From: Beijerinckiaceae bacterium
GTDB lineage: Bacteria; Pseudomonadota; Alphaproteobacteria; Rhizobiales; Beijerinckiaceae
Length of the DNA: 64,000 bases
Assembly: GCA_019745195.1 (NCBI GenBank)
Contig: JAIETL010000012.1
Span: forward strand, 1-64,000
Direction: 5' to 3'
This document shows positions 1 to 8,396 of this stretch, piece after piece. The notes under the pieces are model-generated. The model saw only the letters and a list, made by a program, of their open reading frames with translations. It ran no database searches and was not told the origin of the DNA. A program made the position numbers and the translations under genes. Each line of letters begins with the position of its first letter. Positions within the stretch are counted from its first letter, which is position 1.

Positions 1-314
1 TGCAATATAACGGCATGCTGATCGACGTGACGCAGCTCATCGCCGATGCGCGCGGCCGCATTCTGTCCAATCTCGCCGCGATCAACGCGCGACGTGACGT
101 CTGGATCGCCCATACCGACTTCAAGCACGCGCTGATCGGCGGCGGCTCCGGCGGAGGCGGCGGCTCCGGCTCGGCCGCCAGCGGGGCCGGCTGCGCTGGA
201 GCCCAGGCGAAATCGTCGGCCGGGGCCGGCGCGAACGCCAGCGGGGCCTGCGCGGGCGGGCTGTGCTCGACGGGCGCGGGGATATCGGCCGCCCAGTCGA
301 TGAAGCCGGCATGA
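1..314 (+). CDS. TolC-family outer-membrane efflux protein, 3' fragment
   Basis: The gene enters from beyond the left edge, open in frame from base 3. The first residues (QYNGMLIDVTQLIADARGRI, then AINARRDVWIAHTDFKHALI) match what I know of the C-terminal helical segment of TolC-family outer-membrane channel proteins found with heavy-metal or multidrug efflux pumps. After about base 140 the frame changes to a Gly/Ser/Ala low-complexity tail that is exactly antisense to the Pro/Glu-rich linker of the FHA protein on the other strand. The native C-terminus has therefore probably been lost and the last 55 or so residues are read-through. The stop is TGA at 312-314. The family call rests on about 45 residues, so it is moderate. 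Confidence 0.55.
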   Translation, partial: QYNGMLIDVTQLIADARGRILSNLAAINARRDVWIAHTDFKHALIGGGSGGGGGSGSAASGAGCAGAQAKSSAGAGANASGACAGGLCSTGAGISAAQSMKPA

Positions 315-769
315 ACCGGACTGTGATGCTTCGGCGGCATCAGGTCGCGCCGGGGTATCGGCGGCGGAGCCTCCTCGGTCGCATCCCAGATCTGCTCGGG
401 CCGGGGCGGCTCCGGCGTCGGCTCGAAAGCCGCAGGCTCCGGCTTGCCCGCTTCGTCCAGCGTGACCGCGATGATGTACTGGCCGATCTCGAGACGGTCG
501 CCCTGGCGCAGCCTGTAGGGCGACTGGACGCGGTTGCTCGCGCCGTTGACGAAGGTGCCATTGGTCGAGACATCGCGCAGCCAGTAGCCGCCGTCGCGGA
601 AACGGATCTCGCAATGCCGCTTCGAGATGCCGCGCGTCGGGTCCGGCAGGGTCCAGTCGAGATGCTCGTCGCGGCCGATGTCGATGCCGCGGCCGCCGCC
701 GAGCGAAACGCTGAGCGGCCCGCCATCGGGCAGCGAGGTCGCATTCTCGATCGTGAGCGTCAGCGCCAT
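1..769 (-). CDS. FHA-domain protein, TagH-like, T6SS-associated (truncated)
   Basis: Starts at ATG 769 and stays open to the window edge (256 codons). Residues about 20-105 form a forkhead-associated phosphothreonine-binding domain: IDIGRDEHLDWTLPD with the conserved Gly-Arg, then GISKRHCEI (Ser-x-x-His) and STNGTFVNG (Asn-Gly). A Pro/Ala/Glu-rich linker follows to about residue 210. T6SS FHA proteins (TagH/ImpI) take part in threonine-phosphorylation control of the apparatus. The gene is third in a minus-strand operon after vgrG and a small accessory gene (15 bases downstream of the latter). Below about base 135 the frame is only antisense of a TolC-like gene, so the C-terminal domain expected of TagH is missing here. 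That suggests truncation by a rearrangement. Confidence 0.75.
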   Translation of the reverse strand, partial: MALTLTIENATSLPDGGPLSVSLGGGRGIDIGRDEHLDWTLPDPTRGISKRHCEIRFRDGGYWLRDVSTNGTFVNGASNRVQSPYRLRQGDRLEIGQYIIAVTLDEAGKPEPAAFEPTPEPPRPEQIWDATEEAPPPIPRRDLMPPKHHSPVHAGFIDWAADIPAPVEHSPPAQAPLAFAPAPADDFAWAPAQPAPLAAEPEPPPPPEPPPISACLKSVWAIQTSRRALIAARLDRMRPRASAMSCVTSISMPLYC

Positions 770-784
770 CTGCCGCCGCTCCCG

Positions 785-1339
785 TCAGGATCCTGTCGTT
801 GCGCCATCGTCATCGGCGAGACGAATGCACGCTTCGATGCTGCTGCGCAATACGGCCTCGCGCTGCGTCGCCGGTACGCGCCCATAGGCGAGGACGACGC
901 CGATGCGGACGGATTTCGCCGTCAGGTCGGGCGGGCTGGGCACCGGATGGGACGCGATCATGCTGCCGCCGGAATAGCCGGCCGCGAGCGCAGCCCAGGT
1001 TCCGGGCGCCTCGCTGTCGCCGCGTTCGCCCGCGGCCAGCGCCGCCTGGCGCGTCGCGTCGCCGGGTTCGCGAACCCAGGCCTCGGCGGCCTTGAGCCCC
1101 GGATCGGACGCAGCGCCCGGCAGCATGATCTTCAAACTCTGAACCGCCCACCAGACCGCCTCGCGGCGGGGCAGGATGAAAGCCGCGAAGCCGAGCGCGT
1201 CCTTTGCCGTCCCCGAGGCGGCGAGACGCGAGAGAAAGGCGATCGGATGCGCGCGCTCGGGCGCGGCCGAAATCAGCTTGCGGGCGGCCGGAAACGCCTC
1301 GAACACTTCCAGCGCGGTGGTGAAACGCAGTTTGCTCAT
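785..1339 (-). CDS. Small T6SS-linked accessory protein (DUF6931-like)
   Basis: A 184-residue soluble protein starting MSKLRFTTALEVFEAFP. The N-terminal two thirds are helical with an aromatic-rich core (FAAFILPRREAVWWAVQSL), and no signal peptide or membrane segment is visible. It lies 7 bases after the vgrG stop and just before the FHA gene, so it is almost certainly co-transcribed with both. Small proteins of this look sit beside vgrG and FHA genes in alphaproteobacterial T6SS loci, and I believe they are classed as DUF6931, but this was recalled and not searched. The role is unknown; loading or regulation of the VgrG spike is a reasonable guess from context only. Confidence 0.6.
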   Translation of the reverse strand: MSKLRFTTALEVFEAFPAARKLISAAPERAHPIAFLSRLAASGTAKDALGFAAFILPRREAVWWAVQSLKIMLPGAASDPGLKAAEAWVREPGDATRQAALAAGERGDSEAPGTWAALAAGYSGGSMIASHPVPSPPDLTAKSVRIGVVLAYGRVPATQREAVLRSSIEACIRLADDDGATTGS

Positions 1340-1346
1340 GGCCGGC

Positions 1347-3197
1347 TCAGTTGATCAGGACCATCGCGCCGTTGACGACGACCCTGGCGTCGCTCAGCAC
1401 CTCGGTCTTGGCGACGCTCTTGATCGTGATGTTGGGCGAGCTGATCTCGATGCTTGCCGGCAGCATGCGGATGACGCTTTCGCCGACGGTCATCACGATC
1501 TCCTTGGACGCCGTGATGTCGAGCTTGCCGTTGAAGATGTCGAGCTTGTCGTCGCCTTCCCGGAGTTCGGTCACGCGCGAGAACTCGCCCTTGGAGAATT
1601 GGCCGAGGATCGTGCGCGTCTCCTTGTTCTGGACCTCGATCTCATGATCCCTTTCCGCGCGCAGGCCGAGTACCTCCTTGCCGCTTGCGTCCTCGAAACG
1701 GACCTCGTTGTATGTCCCGGAAAGACCGCCGCCTTCGGTCGATTCCGACTTCAGGCCCGATTGCGTCTTGGCTCCCGGCAATGCGTATGGCGGCATGTGC
1801 CTGTCGTTGACCACCGTGCCGGTGACCAGCGGCCAGTCCGGATTGCCCTCCAGAAAATCGACGACGACCTCCTGGCCGATGCGGGGGATGATCTGGCCGC
1901 CCCAGTTCTTGCCGGACCAGAGCTGCGCCACCCGGACGCGCGCCGAGGTCGACTTGTCCTCGCGGTCCCAGTGAAAGCGCAGCAGGATCCGTCCGTATTC
2001 GTCGACGTCGATGTCGCCTTCCTCGCCCTTGTTGTCGATGCCGACCACTTTGGCCGTCTGGCAGCCCATGATCAGCGGCGCCGGCGCGGTTTGCGGCGCG
2101 CGAAAGCGCTTCTCGCTTTTCAGGAACTCGTATTGCCCCTCATAGACGGTCTCGTCCTTGCCCGCCGCCGAGCGATAGCGCTGTCCCGTGAGCCTGTGCC
2201 AGGCCCACAGGACGAGATGTTCGACATTCTCCGTCTGCGTCGGATGATCGGCGAGGCTCATCAGCGCACCTGGAAACAGGCTCGGCGCCTCGCCACGGGA
2301 GAAGCGGCGCTCGTCGCGCGCCTGGTCGGCCTGAACGCTGATCCGCGCCAGATTCTCGCCGTCGCCGCGTTCGAGATAGTCCCCGGGATAGTCATAGCGC
2401 TCATAGGTCTTGGCCCGGTCGGGACCGTCCTCGACGCGGCTTGTCAGATCGGCGTCGGACTTCTTGAAATCATAGTCCCTGAGCTGCACCACCCCGGTTC
2501 GCAACCGGCGCTCCGCCGACCAGTCCTCGAGATGCTCGATCGGCCGTGGCGCTCCCGTCTTGGGGAGAAAGGGGAAGTCCTTGCCACCCTGCGCATGGGC
2601 TTCCACGGAGGGCGTAACCGGATCATGGGCCGAGCGTGAATCGCACAGGACGAGCTTGTGCCCGGATTCGGTGTGTCGGAAGTAGTAATAGATCCCGTAT
2701 TTCTCCATCAATCGTGAAACAAAGTCCAAGTCCGTTTCGCGATACTGAACGCAATATTCGAGTTCAGGCGGCGTCTCCGTCAGGCCGTCGTGGAAATCGT
2801 TCTTGCTCTCCTTCTCGAAAATCTTCTTGATGATCTCCACTGCGGTCATCTTCTTGAAGATGCGGCAGTCGGCGCGCCGGGAGAGCAGCCACAGCCAAGG
2901 CCTCAGCGTGAATTTGTAGATATGCAGATCGTCCTGCTTGCCGACCCATTCGGCGCGAACGAGGATGCCGTTGAAGAACCGCTTCTTGCCGTCCTTCAGG
3001 GCAAGCGAGATGACGCATCTTTCGCCGATGATGGCCTGCAGGTTGGCGTTCTCGGTCTTGCTCGCCGCCCTGACGCGGTAGCTGAACAGCTCGCTCAGCC
3101 CCTCTTCGGCCTCGAAACTCAGCAGCGCGAAATCGTGCTGCCCGCAAGGCGCCTGAAACGAGGCTATTCTTTGCGATTGCAGAAGTTCATCGGCCAT
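1347..3197 (-). CDS. tssI: Type VI secretion spike protein VgrG
   Basis: A 616-residue protein starting at MADELLQSQ with a GGGGCG ribosome site upstream. The much longer open frame upstream (to 5159) is antisense of tssA and was rejected. The N-terminal half is the gp27-like hub (FALLSFEAEEGLSELFSYRV, YRETDLDFVSRLMEKYGIYY). A gp5-like OB fold follows (RVRVAQLWSGKNWGGQIIPR then GQEVVVDFLEGNPDWPLVTG), and then a beta-helix needle with regular EI/DI strands. It caps the Hcp tube as the puncturing tip. There is no extra effector domain: the chain ends in the needle (ARVVVNGAMVLIN). It heads a minus-strand operon with the accessory and FHA genes and is divergent from the main tss operon. Confidence 0.95.
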   Translation of the reverse strand: MADELLQSQRIASFQAPCGQHDFALLSFEAEEGLSELFSYRVRAASKTENANLQAIIGERCVISLALKDGKKRFFNGILVRAEWVGKQDDLHIYKFTLRPWLWLLSRRADCRIFKKMTAVEIIKKIFEKESKNDFHDGLTETPPELEYCVQYRETDLDFVSRLMEKYGIYYYFRHTESGHKLVLCDSRSAHDPVTPSVEAHAQGGKDFPFLPKTGAPRPIEHLEDWSAERRLRTGVVQLRDYDFKKSDADLTSRVEDGPDRAKTYERYDYPGDYLERGDGENLARISVQADQARDERRFSRGEAPSLFPGALMSLADHPTQTENVEHLVLWAWHRLTGQRYRSAAGKDETVYEGQYEFLKSEKRFRAPQTAPAPLIMGCQTAKVVGIDNKGEEGDIDVDEYGRILLRFHWDREDKSTSARVRVAQLWSGKNWGGQIIPRIGQEVVVDFLEGNPDWPLVTGTVVNDRHMPPYALPGAKTQSGLKSESTEGGGLSGTYNEVRFEDASGKEVLGLRAERDHEIEVQNKETRTILGQFSKGEFSRVTELREGDDKLDIFNGKLDITASKEIVMTVGESVIRMLPASIEISSPNITIKSVAKTEVLSDARVVVNGAMVLIN

Positions 3198-3231
3198 CTC
3201 GCACGCCCCGAATGATCTATTTTTCAATACG

Positions 3232-3260
3232 TTGACGGCCAAGCATAACCGCATTACCTT
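3232..3260 (+). promoter_or_regulatory. Candidate sigma70-type promoter of the plus-strand tss operon
   Basis: Between divergent vgrG and the OmpA-like gene, the AT-richer 105-base gap holds TTGACG at 3232-3237 and TACCTT at 3255-3260 with a 17-base spacer. This is a reasonable -35/-10 pair for the rightward genes. The leftward vgrG promoter must also lie here, but no clear pair was found for it. Confidence 0.35.
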
Positions 3261-3305
3261 ACGGCGTCTAATCGGGCGTCGGCCCGCTAGAATGGGAGGG
3301 GTTTG

Positions 3306-3890
3306 GTGCGCAGGCAAGCCCTCGTTGGCGTCATGCTCGGTCTCTGCGGCGCGCTGGTCGGTGGTTTCCCCGTCGGCGCGGCGGCGCAGACCTATCGCGC
3401 CGACGATATCGTCAATCATTTCAAGCCGGCCGCGCCGGTTGCCGGGCCCGCCTTCGGCTCGACGCGGGGGCTGGGTCCGACGCGTGGGCTGTGCGTCGGC
3501 ACCGAGGCCGAGTGCGACAAGGCCGGACATGCGGTCAAGCCGGCTACGCCTGCGTCGGCCTTCGACCTCGTGGTCCGCTTCAAATACAATTCCGACGTGC
3601 TGGAGCCGGATGCGAAGGTGAATCTCGACGAGTTCGCCAAGGCGCTCAAGGATCCGAGGCTCGTCGGCAGCCGCTTCTTCGTCGATGGCCACACCGATGC
3701 GAGCGGGACCGCGCCCTATAATCTCGATCTCTCGCGCCGCCGCTCGCAGGCGGTGGTGCGCTATCTCAGCGAGAAGGGGGTCGATGCCGCCAAGCTCCAG
3801 CCGCGCGGCTTCGGGCAGACCAGGCCGATCGCGCCCGATCCTCTGGCCGGCGACAACCGCCGCGTCGAAACCCGCATCCAGCTCGATTGA
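3306..3890 (+). CDS. OmpA-like peptidoglycan-binding exported protein
   Basis: About 194 residues. GTG 3306 was chosen because GGGAGGGG (3294-3301) is well spaced from it; TTG 3303 is possible. A signal peptide is clear (ALVGVMLGLCGALVGG, then AAAQ). The C-terminal half is an OmpA-like domain: FKYNSDVLEPDAKVNL, DGHTDASGTAPYNLDLSRRR and GFGQTRPIAPDPLAGDNRR, including the Asp and Arg that usually grip diaminopimelate in the cell wall. Such domains anchor T6SS complexes (TssL C-terminus or TagL-type proteins) to peptidoglycan. As first gene of the tss operon it may take that role, but it is not fused to TssL here. Confidence 0.8.
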   Translation: MRRQALVGVMLGLCGALVGGFPVGAAAQTYRADDIVNHFKPAAPVAGPAFGSTRGLGPTRGLCVGTEAECDKAGHAVKPATPASAFDLVVRFKYNSDVLEPDAKVNLDEFAKALKDPRLVGSRFFVDGHTDASGTAPYNLDLSRRRSQAVVRYLSEKGVDAAKLQPRGFGQTRPIAPDPLAGDNRRVETRIQLD

Positions 3891-3950
3891 CGCAGAAGCC
3901 GGCGCGGCGATGATGTGGCCGGGCCGCGATCGGGCGCGCCCCGGATACGG

Positions 3951-5402
3951 ATGGACGCGATGGCCGGGTTGAACTTTGCCGATCTTGCCGGGCCGCTCTC
4001 GCCCGACGAGCCATGCGGTCCCGACCTCGAAGACGACATGGACTTCCAGAACGTGGTCGCGCGGCTCGAGGTCGCGCTGCCGAGTTCCTATTTCCGGCGC
4101 GACGACGAGGGCCGGCAGGTCGCCTTCGACAAGTCGAGCATCGACTTCAATCTCGCCTTTTCCGATCTCGGCAAGATGCTGGCCCGCAGCCGCGACCTGC
4201 GCCTGTTCGTGCTGGCGGCGAAATACGCCCTGCTGAATCGCGACATGGCCGGTTTTTCGGCGGCGCTCGGTCAGATCGCCGATCTGCTCGACGCGCAGTG
4301 GGACGGCGTGCATCCGAGGCCGATCGATGGCGATACGATCCTGCGCGAGGTCGCGCTGCAGAGCCTCGACGACATGGCGACCGCCGTGCTGCCGCTGCAG
4401 CATGCGCCGATCGTGGTCACGCGCCGTCTCGGCCCGCTGGCGTTCCGCAGCCAACTCGTCGCCGCAGGCGAGATCAGGCTCGTCGATGGCGAGCAGCATC
4501 CCGACGCCGGCGCGATCCAGGCCGCGATCAACGATGTCGATCCGGCCGAACTCGTCGCCGCGCGCGACCGGATCGCCAGCGCGCAGGATGCGCTGAGGCG
4601 CATCGCTGCAGTCTGGGCGCAGAAGACGGGCGACATGCCGCTGCAATGCCCGCGGCTGTCGGCTCTGCTGGACCAGATCGGCGCGTTTCTGAACGCGGCC
4701 GTGGCGCGGCGCGCGCCCGGCGTCGCCGAGATGCCGCAACCGGCCGCGGGCGCTGATGCGACCATGGGCGCAGCCGGGCAGCCGGCGGCGCATGTGGCGG
4801 CGGGAGACTGCGCCAGCGTGGCCGATGTCCGCCGCAACCTTGCCGCCAGTCTCGGCTATTTCCGCGGCACCGAACCGTCCAGCCCGGCCGTGCTGCTGAT
4901 CGCGCAGGCGCAGGATCTGATCGGAAAATCGCTGTTCGAGGTCATTCAGGCCATGTTCCCGGAGCATGTCGAGCGGGCCGCGATCGAGCTCGGCCAGAGC
5001 GTCCGCTTCCACCTGCCGCTCGGAAGGCTGGCCGCGCTGGAGGGCGCCGGTCCGGTCGAGCCTTCCGCCGTCGGGTCTTATGCGGACGAGGCCGCCGACG
5101 GGAGCTGGCACGAGGACGAGGGCGAGCAGGAGCAGGACGGCGGCGAGGACGCCGAGCAACGGGGCGATGACGGCGCCGCCGACATCGCGGAGGATATGTC
5201 CGTCTCACCGGCCGCGACACGCAGCGAGGCGGTCGCGATGATGGGCGCGGTCGCGCGCTTCTATCGCCGTGTCGAGCCCTCGCACCCGATGCCGCTGCTG
5301 ATGGACAAGGCCAGTGCGCTGGCGCAGCAGGACTTCATGACTCTGCTCGGCGTAATCCTGCCCGATGTCGGGCTGCCGCAGGAGAGCGAGGAGAGATACT
5401 GA
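3951..5402 (+). CDS. tssA: T6SS assembly cap protein TssA
   Basis: A 483-residue cytosolic protein from ATG 3951 (ATG 3960 is also possible). The ImpA N-terminal signature is near the start (LSPDEPCGPDLEDDMDFQNV). TssA proteins recruit baseplate and sheath subunits and cap the growing sheath. The chain ends with the typical YRRVEPSHPMPLL segment. A very similar segment (YFRGTEPSSPAVLL) occurs about 130 residues earlier, and a strongly acidic Glu/Asp/Gln/Gly linker lies between the two, so the C-terminal module appears duplicated. The gene follows the OmpA-like gene by 60 bases and precedes tssB by 114. Confidence 0.88.
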   Translation: MDAMAGLNFADLAGPLSPDEPCGPDLEDDMDFQNVVARLEVALPSSYFRRDDEGRQVAFDKSSIDFNLAFSDLGKMLARSRDLRLFVLAAKYALLNRDMAGFSAALGQIADLLDAQWDGVHPRPIDGDTILREVALQSLDDMATAVLPLQHAPIVVTRRLGPLAFRSQLVAAGEIRLVDGEQHPDAGAIQAAINDVDPAELVAARDRIASAQDALRRIAAVWAQKTGDMPLQCPRLSALLDQIGAFLNAAVARRAPGVAEMPQPAAGADATMGAAGQPAAHVAAGDCASVADVRRNLAASLGYFRGTEPSSPAVLLIAQAQDLIGKSLFEVIQAMFPEHVERAAIELGQSVRFHLPLGRLAALEGAGPVEPSAVGSYADEAADGSWHEDEGEQEQDGGEDAEQRGDDGAADIAEDMSVSPAATRSEAVAMMGAVARFYRRVEPSHPMPLLMDKASALAQQDFMTLLGVILPDVGLPQESEERY

Positions 5403-5477
5403 CAGTTTTAGCCGTGTGACGCATGGTCGACAAGCGATGCGAATGTAGTAGTGTGCCGCATCGGCGCTGTAAGCTGA

Positions 5478-5494
5478 CCTCACTCTAGGTGAGG
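5478..5494. promoter_or_regulatory. Perfect inverted repeat upstream of tssB
   Basis: CCTCAC and GTGAGG arms (6 bp each) around TCTAG lie 23 bases before the tssB start. The position suits an operator or an mRNA hairpin acting on the tssBC-hcp segment. No matching regulator was recognised in the window. Confidence 0.35.
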
Positions 5495-5516
5495 GTGATA
5501 GGGCAGGGGCACAACC

Positions 5517-6044
5517 ATGGCTGGCGATTCTGGTCAGAAGTTCATCCGTCGCAACAGGCCGCCGCGGGTCCACATCACCTATGAGGATCCCTACAACGCC
5601 GAGCAGAAGGTCGAGCTGCCCTTCGTCATGGGCGTGCTGGCCGATCTGTCGGGCAACGCCTCGGCCGTCGAGAAAGCCGACATCAACGAGCGCAAGTTCC
5701 TCGACGTCGACATGGACAATTTCGACCAGCGCATGGCCGCGATCGAGCCCGGCGTCGCCTTCAACGTCCCCAACAAGCTCGGCGACGGCGGCGACAAGAT
5801 GTCGGTCGCCCTGAAATTCTCGAAGTTCGAGGATCTCAACCCGGCCGCCGTCGCGCGGCAGATTCCCGCCGTCGCCAAGCTGCTGGAGGCGCGCGAGCAG
5901 CTCGCCAACCTGCTGCGCTACATGGATGGCAAGATGGCGGCCAACGAGCAGATCAAGGCCCTTCTCGCCGATCCGCAGTTGATGGCGGCGCTCAAGGACA
6001 AGCTCGGCAAGCCTGCCGAACCGACGAACTCCGGCAACGGCTGA
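5517..6044 (+). CDS. tssB: T6SS contractile sheath small subunit TssB (VipA)
   Basis: A 175-residue protein with the family start: SGQKFIRRNRPPRVHITYE, LPFVMGVLADLSG, DVDMDNFDQRMAAIEPGVAF and LREQ-like helices near the end (LEAREQLANLLRYMDGKMAA). TssB pairs with TssC to build the contractile sheath in the cytosol. Length is normal for the family. It lies 11 bases before tssC, so the two are translated from one message, as expected for an obligate heterodimer. A consensus Shine-Dalgarno is not obvious (GGGCAGGGG is 10-18 bases upstream). Confidence 0.96.
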   Translation: MAGDSGQKFIRRNRPPRVHITYEDPYNAEQKVELPFVMGVLADLSGNASAVEKADINERKFLDVDMDNFDQRMAAIEPGVAFNVPNKLGDGGDKMSVALKFSKFEDLNPAAVARQIPAVAKLLEAREQLANLLRYMDGKMAANEQIKALLADPQLMAALKDKLGKPAEPTNSGNG

Positions 6045-6055
6045 ACGAGGCGATC

Positions 6056-7561
6056 ATGGCAGCGGAAACGCAAACCGGGCAGGTCGCGGGAGCGACTGTG
6101 GAGACCCGCGAGGCCGACGAGTTCGCCTCGATCCTGAAGCAGAGCTTCAAGCCCAAGACCGAGCGCGCGGCGACCGAGGTCGAGAACGCGGTGGCGACGC
6201 TGGTCGAGCAGGCGCTGGGCGATTCGACGCTGATCAAGAACGACGTGCTCGACACGATCGAGGAGATGATCGCGCGGCTCGACGCCAAGCTGACCGAGCA
6301 GATGAACGAGGTGCTGCACGCGCCCGAGCTCCAGAAAATCGAGAGCGCCTGGCGCGGCCTGCACTACCTGATCTTCAACTCCGAGACCGACGCGCAGTTG
6401 AAGATCAAGGTGATGAACGTCTCGAAGAACGAGCTCGCGCGCAATCTCAAGACCTATCCGGGCGCGCGCTGGGACCAGAGCCCGCTCTTCAAGCAGGTCT
6501 ACGAGCAGGAATTCGGCCAGCTCGGCGGCCAGCCCTTCGGCGCGCTCGTCGGCGACTACGCCTTCAACCACACCCCGATGGACGTGCAGCTCCTGCGCGA
6601 CATGTCGAAGATCGCGGCCGCCGCGCATGCGCCCTTCTTCGCCGGCGCCGACCCGAATCTGATGGGCATGGACGCCTGGACGGAACTCGCGAACCCGCGC
6701 GATCTCGGCAAGGTCTTCGACACGCCCGACTACGCCGCCTGGAAGGGTCTGCGCGACGCCGCCGATTCCCGCTATATCGGCCTGTGCCTGCCGCGCGTGC
6801 TGTCGCGCGTGCCCTATGGCGCGAAGTCCGAGCCGGTCGAGGAATTCGCCTTCGAGGAGGACACCGACGGCCACAAGGGCGAGAAATACGCCTGGATGAA
6901 CGCCGCCTATGCGATGGCGGTGAACATCAACCGCGCCTTCAAGGAATATGGCTGGTGCACGCGCATCCGCGGCGTGCAGTCGGGCGGCGAGGTCTTGAAC
7001 CTGCCGACGCACACCTTCCCGACCGATGACGGCGGCGTCGATCTGAAGTGCCCGACCGAGATCGCGATCAGCGACCGGCGCGAGGCGGAACTGGCGAAAT
7101 CGGGCCTGATCCCGCTGATCCACCGCAAGAACACCGACAAGGCGGCCTTCATCGGCGCGCAGTCGCTGTACAAGCCCAAGGCCTTCTTCGGGCCGGACGG
7201 CGTCGCGGCCACGGCGTCCGACAATCTCTCGGCGCGCCTGCCCTACATGTTCGCGGTGTCGCGTTTCGCGCACTACCTGAAATGCATGGTTCGCGACAAG
7301 GTCGGCTCCTACAAGGAGCGCGAGCCGCTGCGGCGCTGGCTGCAGGAATGGATCACCGACTACATCGACGGGGATCCGGCCAACTCGACCGAGGAGACGA
7401 AGGCGCGCCGTCCGCTGGCCGATGCGCGCATTGACGTCTTCGAGGACGAGGAAAACCCCGGCTACTACTCGGCGAAATTCTATCTTCGCCCGCATTTCCA
7501 GCTCGAGGGCATGGATATCGGGCTCAGCCTCGTCTCGCGTCTGCCCGCGCCCAAAACCTGA
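6056..7561 (+). CDS. tssC: T6SS contractile sheath large subunit TssC (VipB)
   Basis: A 501-residue protein. Hallmarks are IESAWRGLHYLIFNSETDAQ near residue 100, EFGQLGGQPFGALVGDY and FFAGADPNLMGMDAWTELAN. Late in the chain come LPYMFAVSRFAHYLKCMVRD and the C-terminal FYLRPHFQLEGMDIGLSLVS, which end nearly all TssC proteins. It forms the sheath with TssB, and contraction drives the Hcp tube outward. Length is normal with no truncation. The hcp gene follows after a 216-base gap, longer than elsewhere in the operon, which could hold an extra promoter for the highly expressed tube protein. Confidence 0.97.
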   Translation: MAAETQTGQVAGATVETREADEFASILKQSFKPKTERAATEVENAVATLVEQALGDSTLIKNDVLDTIEEMIARLDAKLTEQMNEVLHAPELQKIESAWRGLHYLIFNSETDAQLKIKVMNVSKNELARNLKTYPGARWDQSPLFKQVYEQEFGQLGGQPFGALVGDYAFNHTPMDVQLLRDMSKIAAAAHAPFFAGADPNLMGMDAWTELANPRDLGKVFDTPDYAAWKGLRDAADSRYIGLCLPRVLSRVPYGAKSEPVEEFAFEEDTDGHKGEKYAWMNAAYAMAVNINRAFKEYGWCTRIRGVQSGGEVLNLPTHTFPTDDGGVDLKCPTEIAISDRREAELAKSGLIPLIHRKNTDKAAFIGAQSLYKPKAFFGPDGVAATASDNLSARLPYMFAVSRFAHYLKCMVRDKVGSYKEREPLRRWLQEWITDYIDGDPANSTEETKARRPLADARIDVFEDEENPGYYSAKFYLRPHFQLEGMDIGLSLVSRLPAPKT

Positions 7562-7777
7562 TCGCGGGTGTTCCGCAAGGAACAGGTCGCTCCAGTCTTG
7601 CGGAGTTAAATGTCAGTCGGGTTAGGCGCGACGGCGATGTCCGGCCGGCGCGTCGCCAGGTGATCGAACGGCGGGCCTCCGGCCCGGCGTCGGCCGCGTG
7701 AAAACCTTCGCGGACAGGCAGGGGCATCGGGCACGGACGCTGGAAGCGCCAAACCCGTCACAGGATTGGAGAGCGGC
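7562..7777 (+). other. tssC-hcp intergenic region
   Basis: This 216-base gap carries a short hairpin (GTTCC 7570-7574, loop GCAA, GGAAC 7579-7583) right after tssC. It could trim or pause the upstream message. No gene was found, and no convincing promoter pair could be named by eye. Confidence 0.4.
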
Positions 7778-8257
7778 ATGGCTACGGACTTTCTGTTGGA
7801 GATTGCGGGCATCAAGGGCGAGAGCAGCGACTCCGCCCACAAGGAGACGATCGAGATCGAATCCTTCTCCTGGGGGTGCTCGAACGCGGGCGCGCATTCG
7901 CTCGGCGGCGGCGGCGGCGCGGGCAAGGTCTCGTTCCAGGACATTCACTTCACCACCACGGTGAACAAGGCGTCGCCGACGCTGATGATGTCCTGCGCCC
8001 AGGGCAAGCACATCGAGAAGGCGGTGCTCTTCGTCCGCAAGCAGGGCGAGAAGCAGCAGGACTACTACATCATCACGCTGAAGGACCTGCTGGTCTCGGG
8101 CTACCAGTCGGCCGATTCCTCCGGCGGTTCGCTGCCGACGGACCAGTTCTCGCTGAACTTCTCGGAGATCAAGTTCGAGTACAAGCCGCAGAAGGCCGAC
8201 GGCACGCTGGCGGGCGCCGTCACCGGCACCTGGAACCTCAAGACCAACAAGCCCTGA
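7778..8257 (+). CDS. hcp: T6SS tube protein Hcp (TssD)
   Basis: A 159-residue protein starting MATDFLLEIAGIKGESSDSA, with a GGAGAG ribosome site just before ATG 7778. The 4-residue longer TTG start overlaps that site and was set aside. Typical Hcp features are IEIESFSWGCSNAG, a Gly-rich loop (HSLGGGGGAGK), VSFQDIHFTTTVNKASPTLM and KFEYKPQKADGTLAGAVTGT near the end. Hexameric rings stack into the inner tube, which is secreted with VgrG. Length is normal. It sits between the sheath genes and tssE. Confidence 0.97.
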   Translation: MATDFLLEIAGIKGESSDSAHKETIEIESFSWGCSNAGAHSLGGGGGAGKVSFQDIHFTTTVNKASPTLMMSCAQGKHIEKAVLFVRKQGEKQQDYYIITLKDLLVSGYQSADSSGGSLPTDQFSLNFSEIKFEYKPQKADGTLAGAVTGTWNLKTNKP

Positions 8258-8287
8258 GCCGATATCCCGGCGCGATGTCGTGCTGCT

Positions 8288-8367
8288 CCGCCTTCGGCGG
8301 CAAGGCCGCCGGCCCGGTCATCCCGGGCCGGCGCGCGTCTTGCCGGCGAGGTCTTTGCCGGAATGAC
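8288..8367. repeat. Palindromic intergenic element (GTCATNCCGG core), hcp-tssE gap
   Basis: A CCGCC/GGCGG hairpin (8288-8300) is followed by GTCATCCCGG (8317-8326) and CCGGAATGAC (8358-8367), which pair with one mismatch. The same GTCATNCCGG core recurs in palindromes at 52964-53076 and 59190-59235. It could act as an attenuator downstream of hcp, or be a mobile REP-like element. Confidence 0.55.
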
Positions 8368-8396
8368 GAGGATCGCGCGGGCCGGAGCCGCTGCTG

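Noticed and set aside
3198-5159. 654-codon upstream extension of the vgrG frame
   Set aside because: It is antisense of tssA. The VgrG start at 3197 has a ribosome site and the usual N-terminus.
5918-7495. 525-codon minus-strand frame opposite tssB/tssC
   Set aside because: Shadow of tssC, which is intact on the plus strand.
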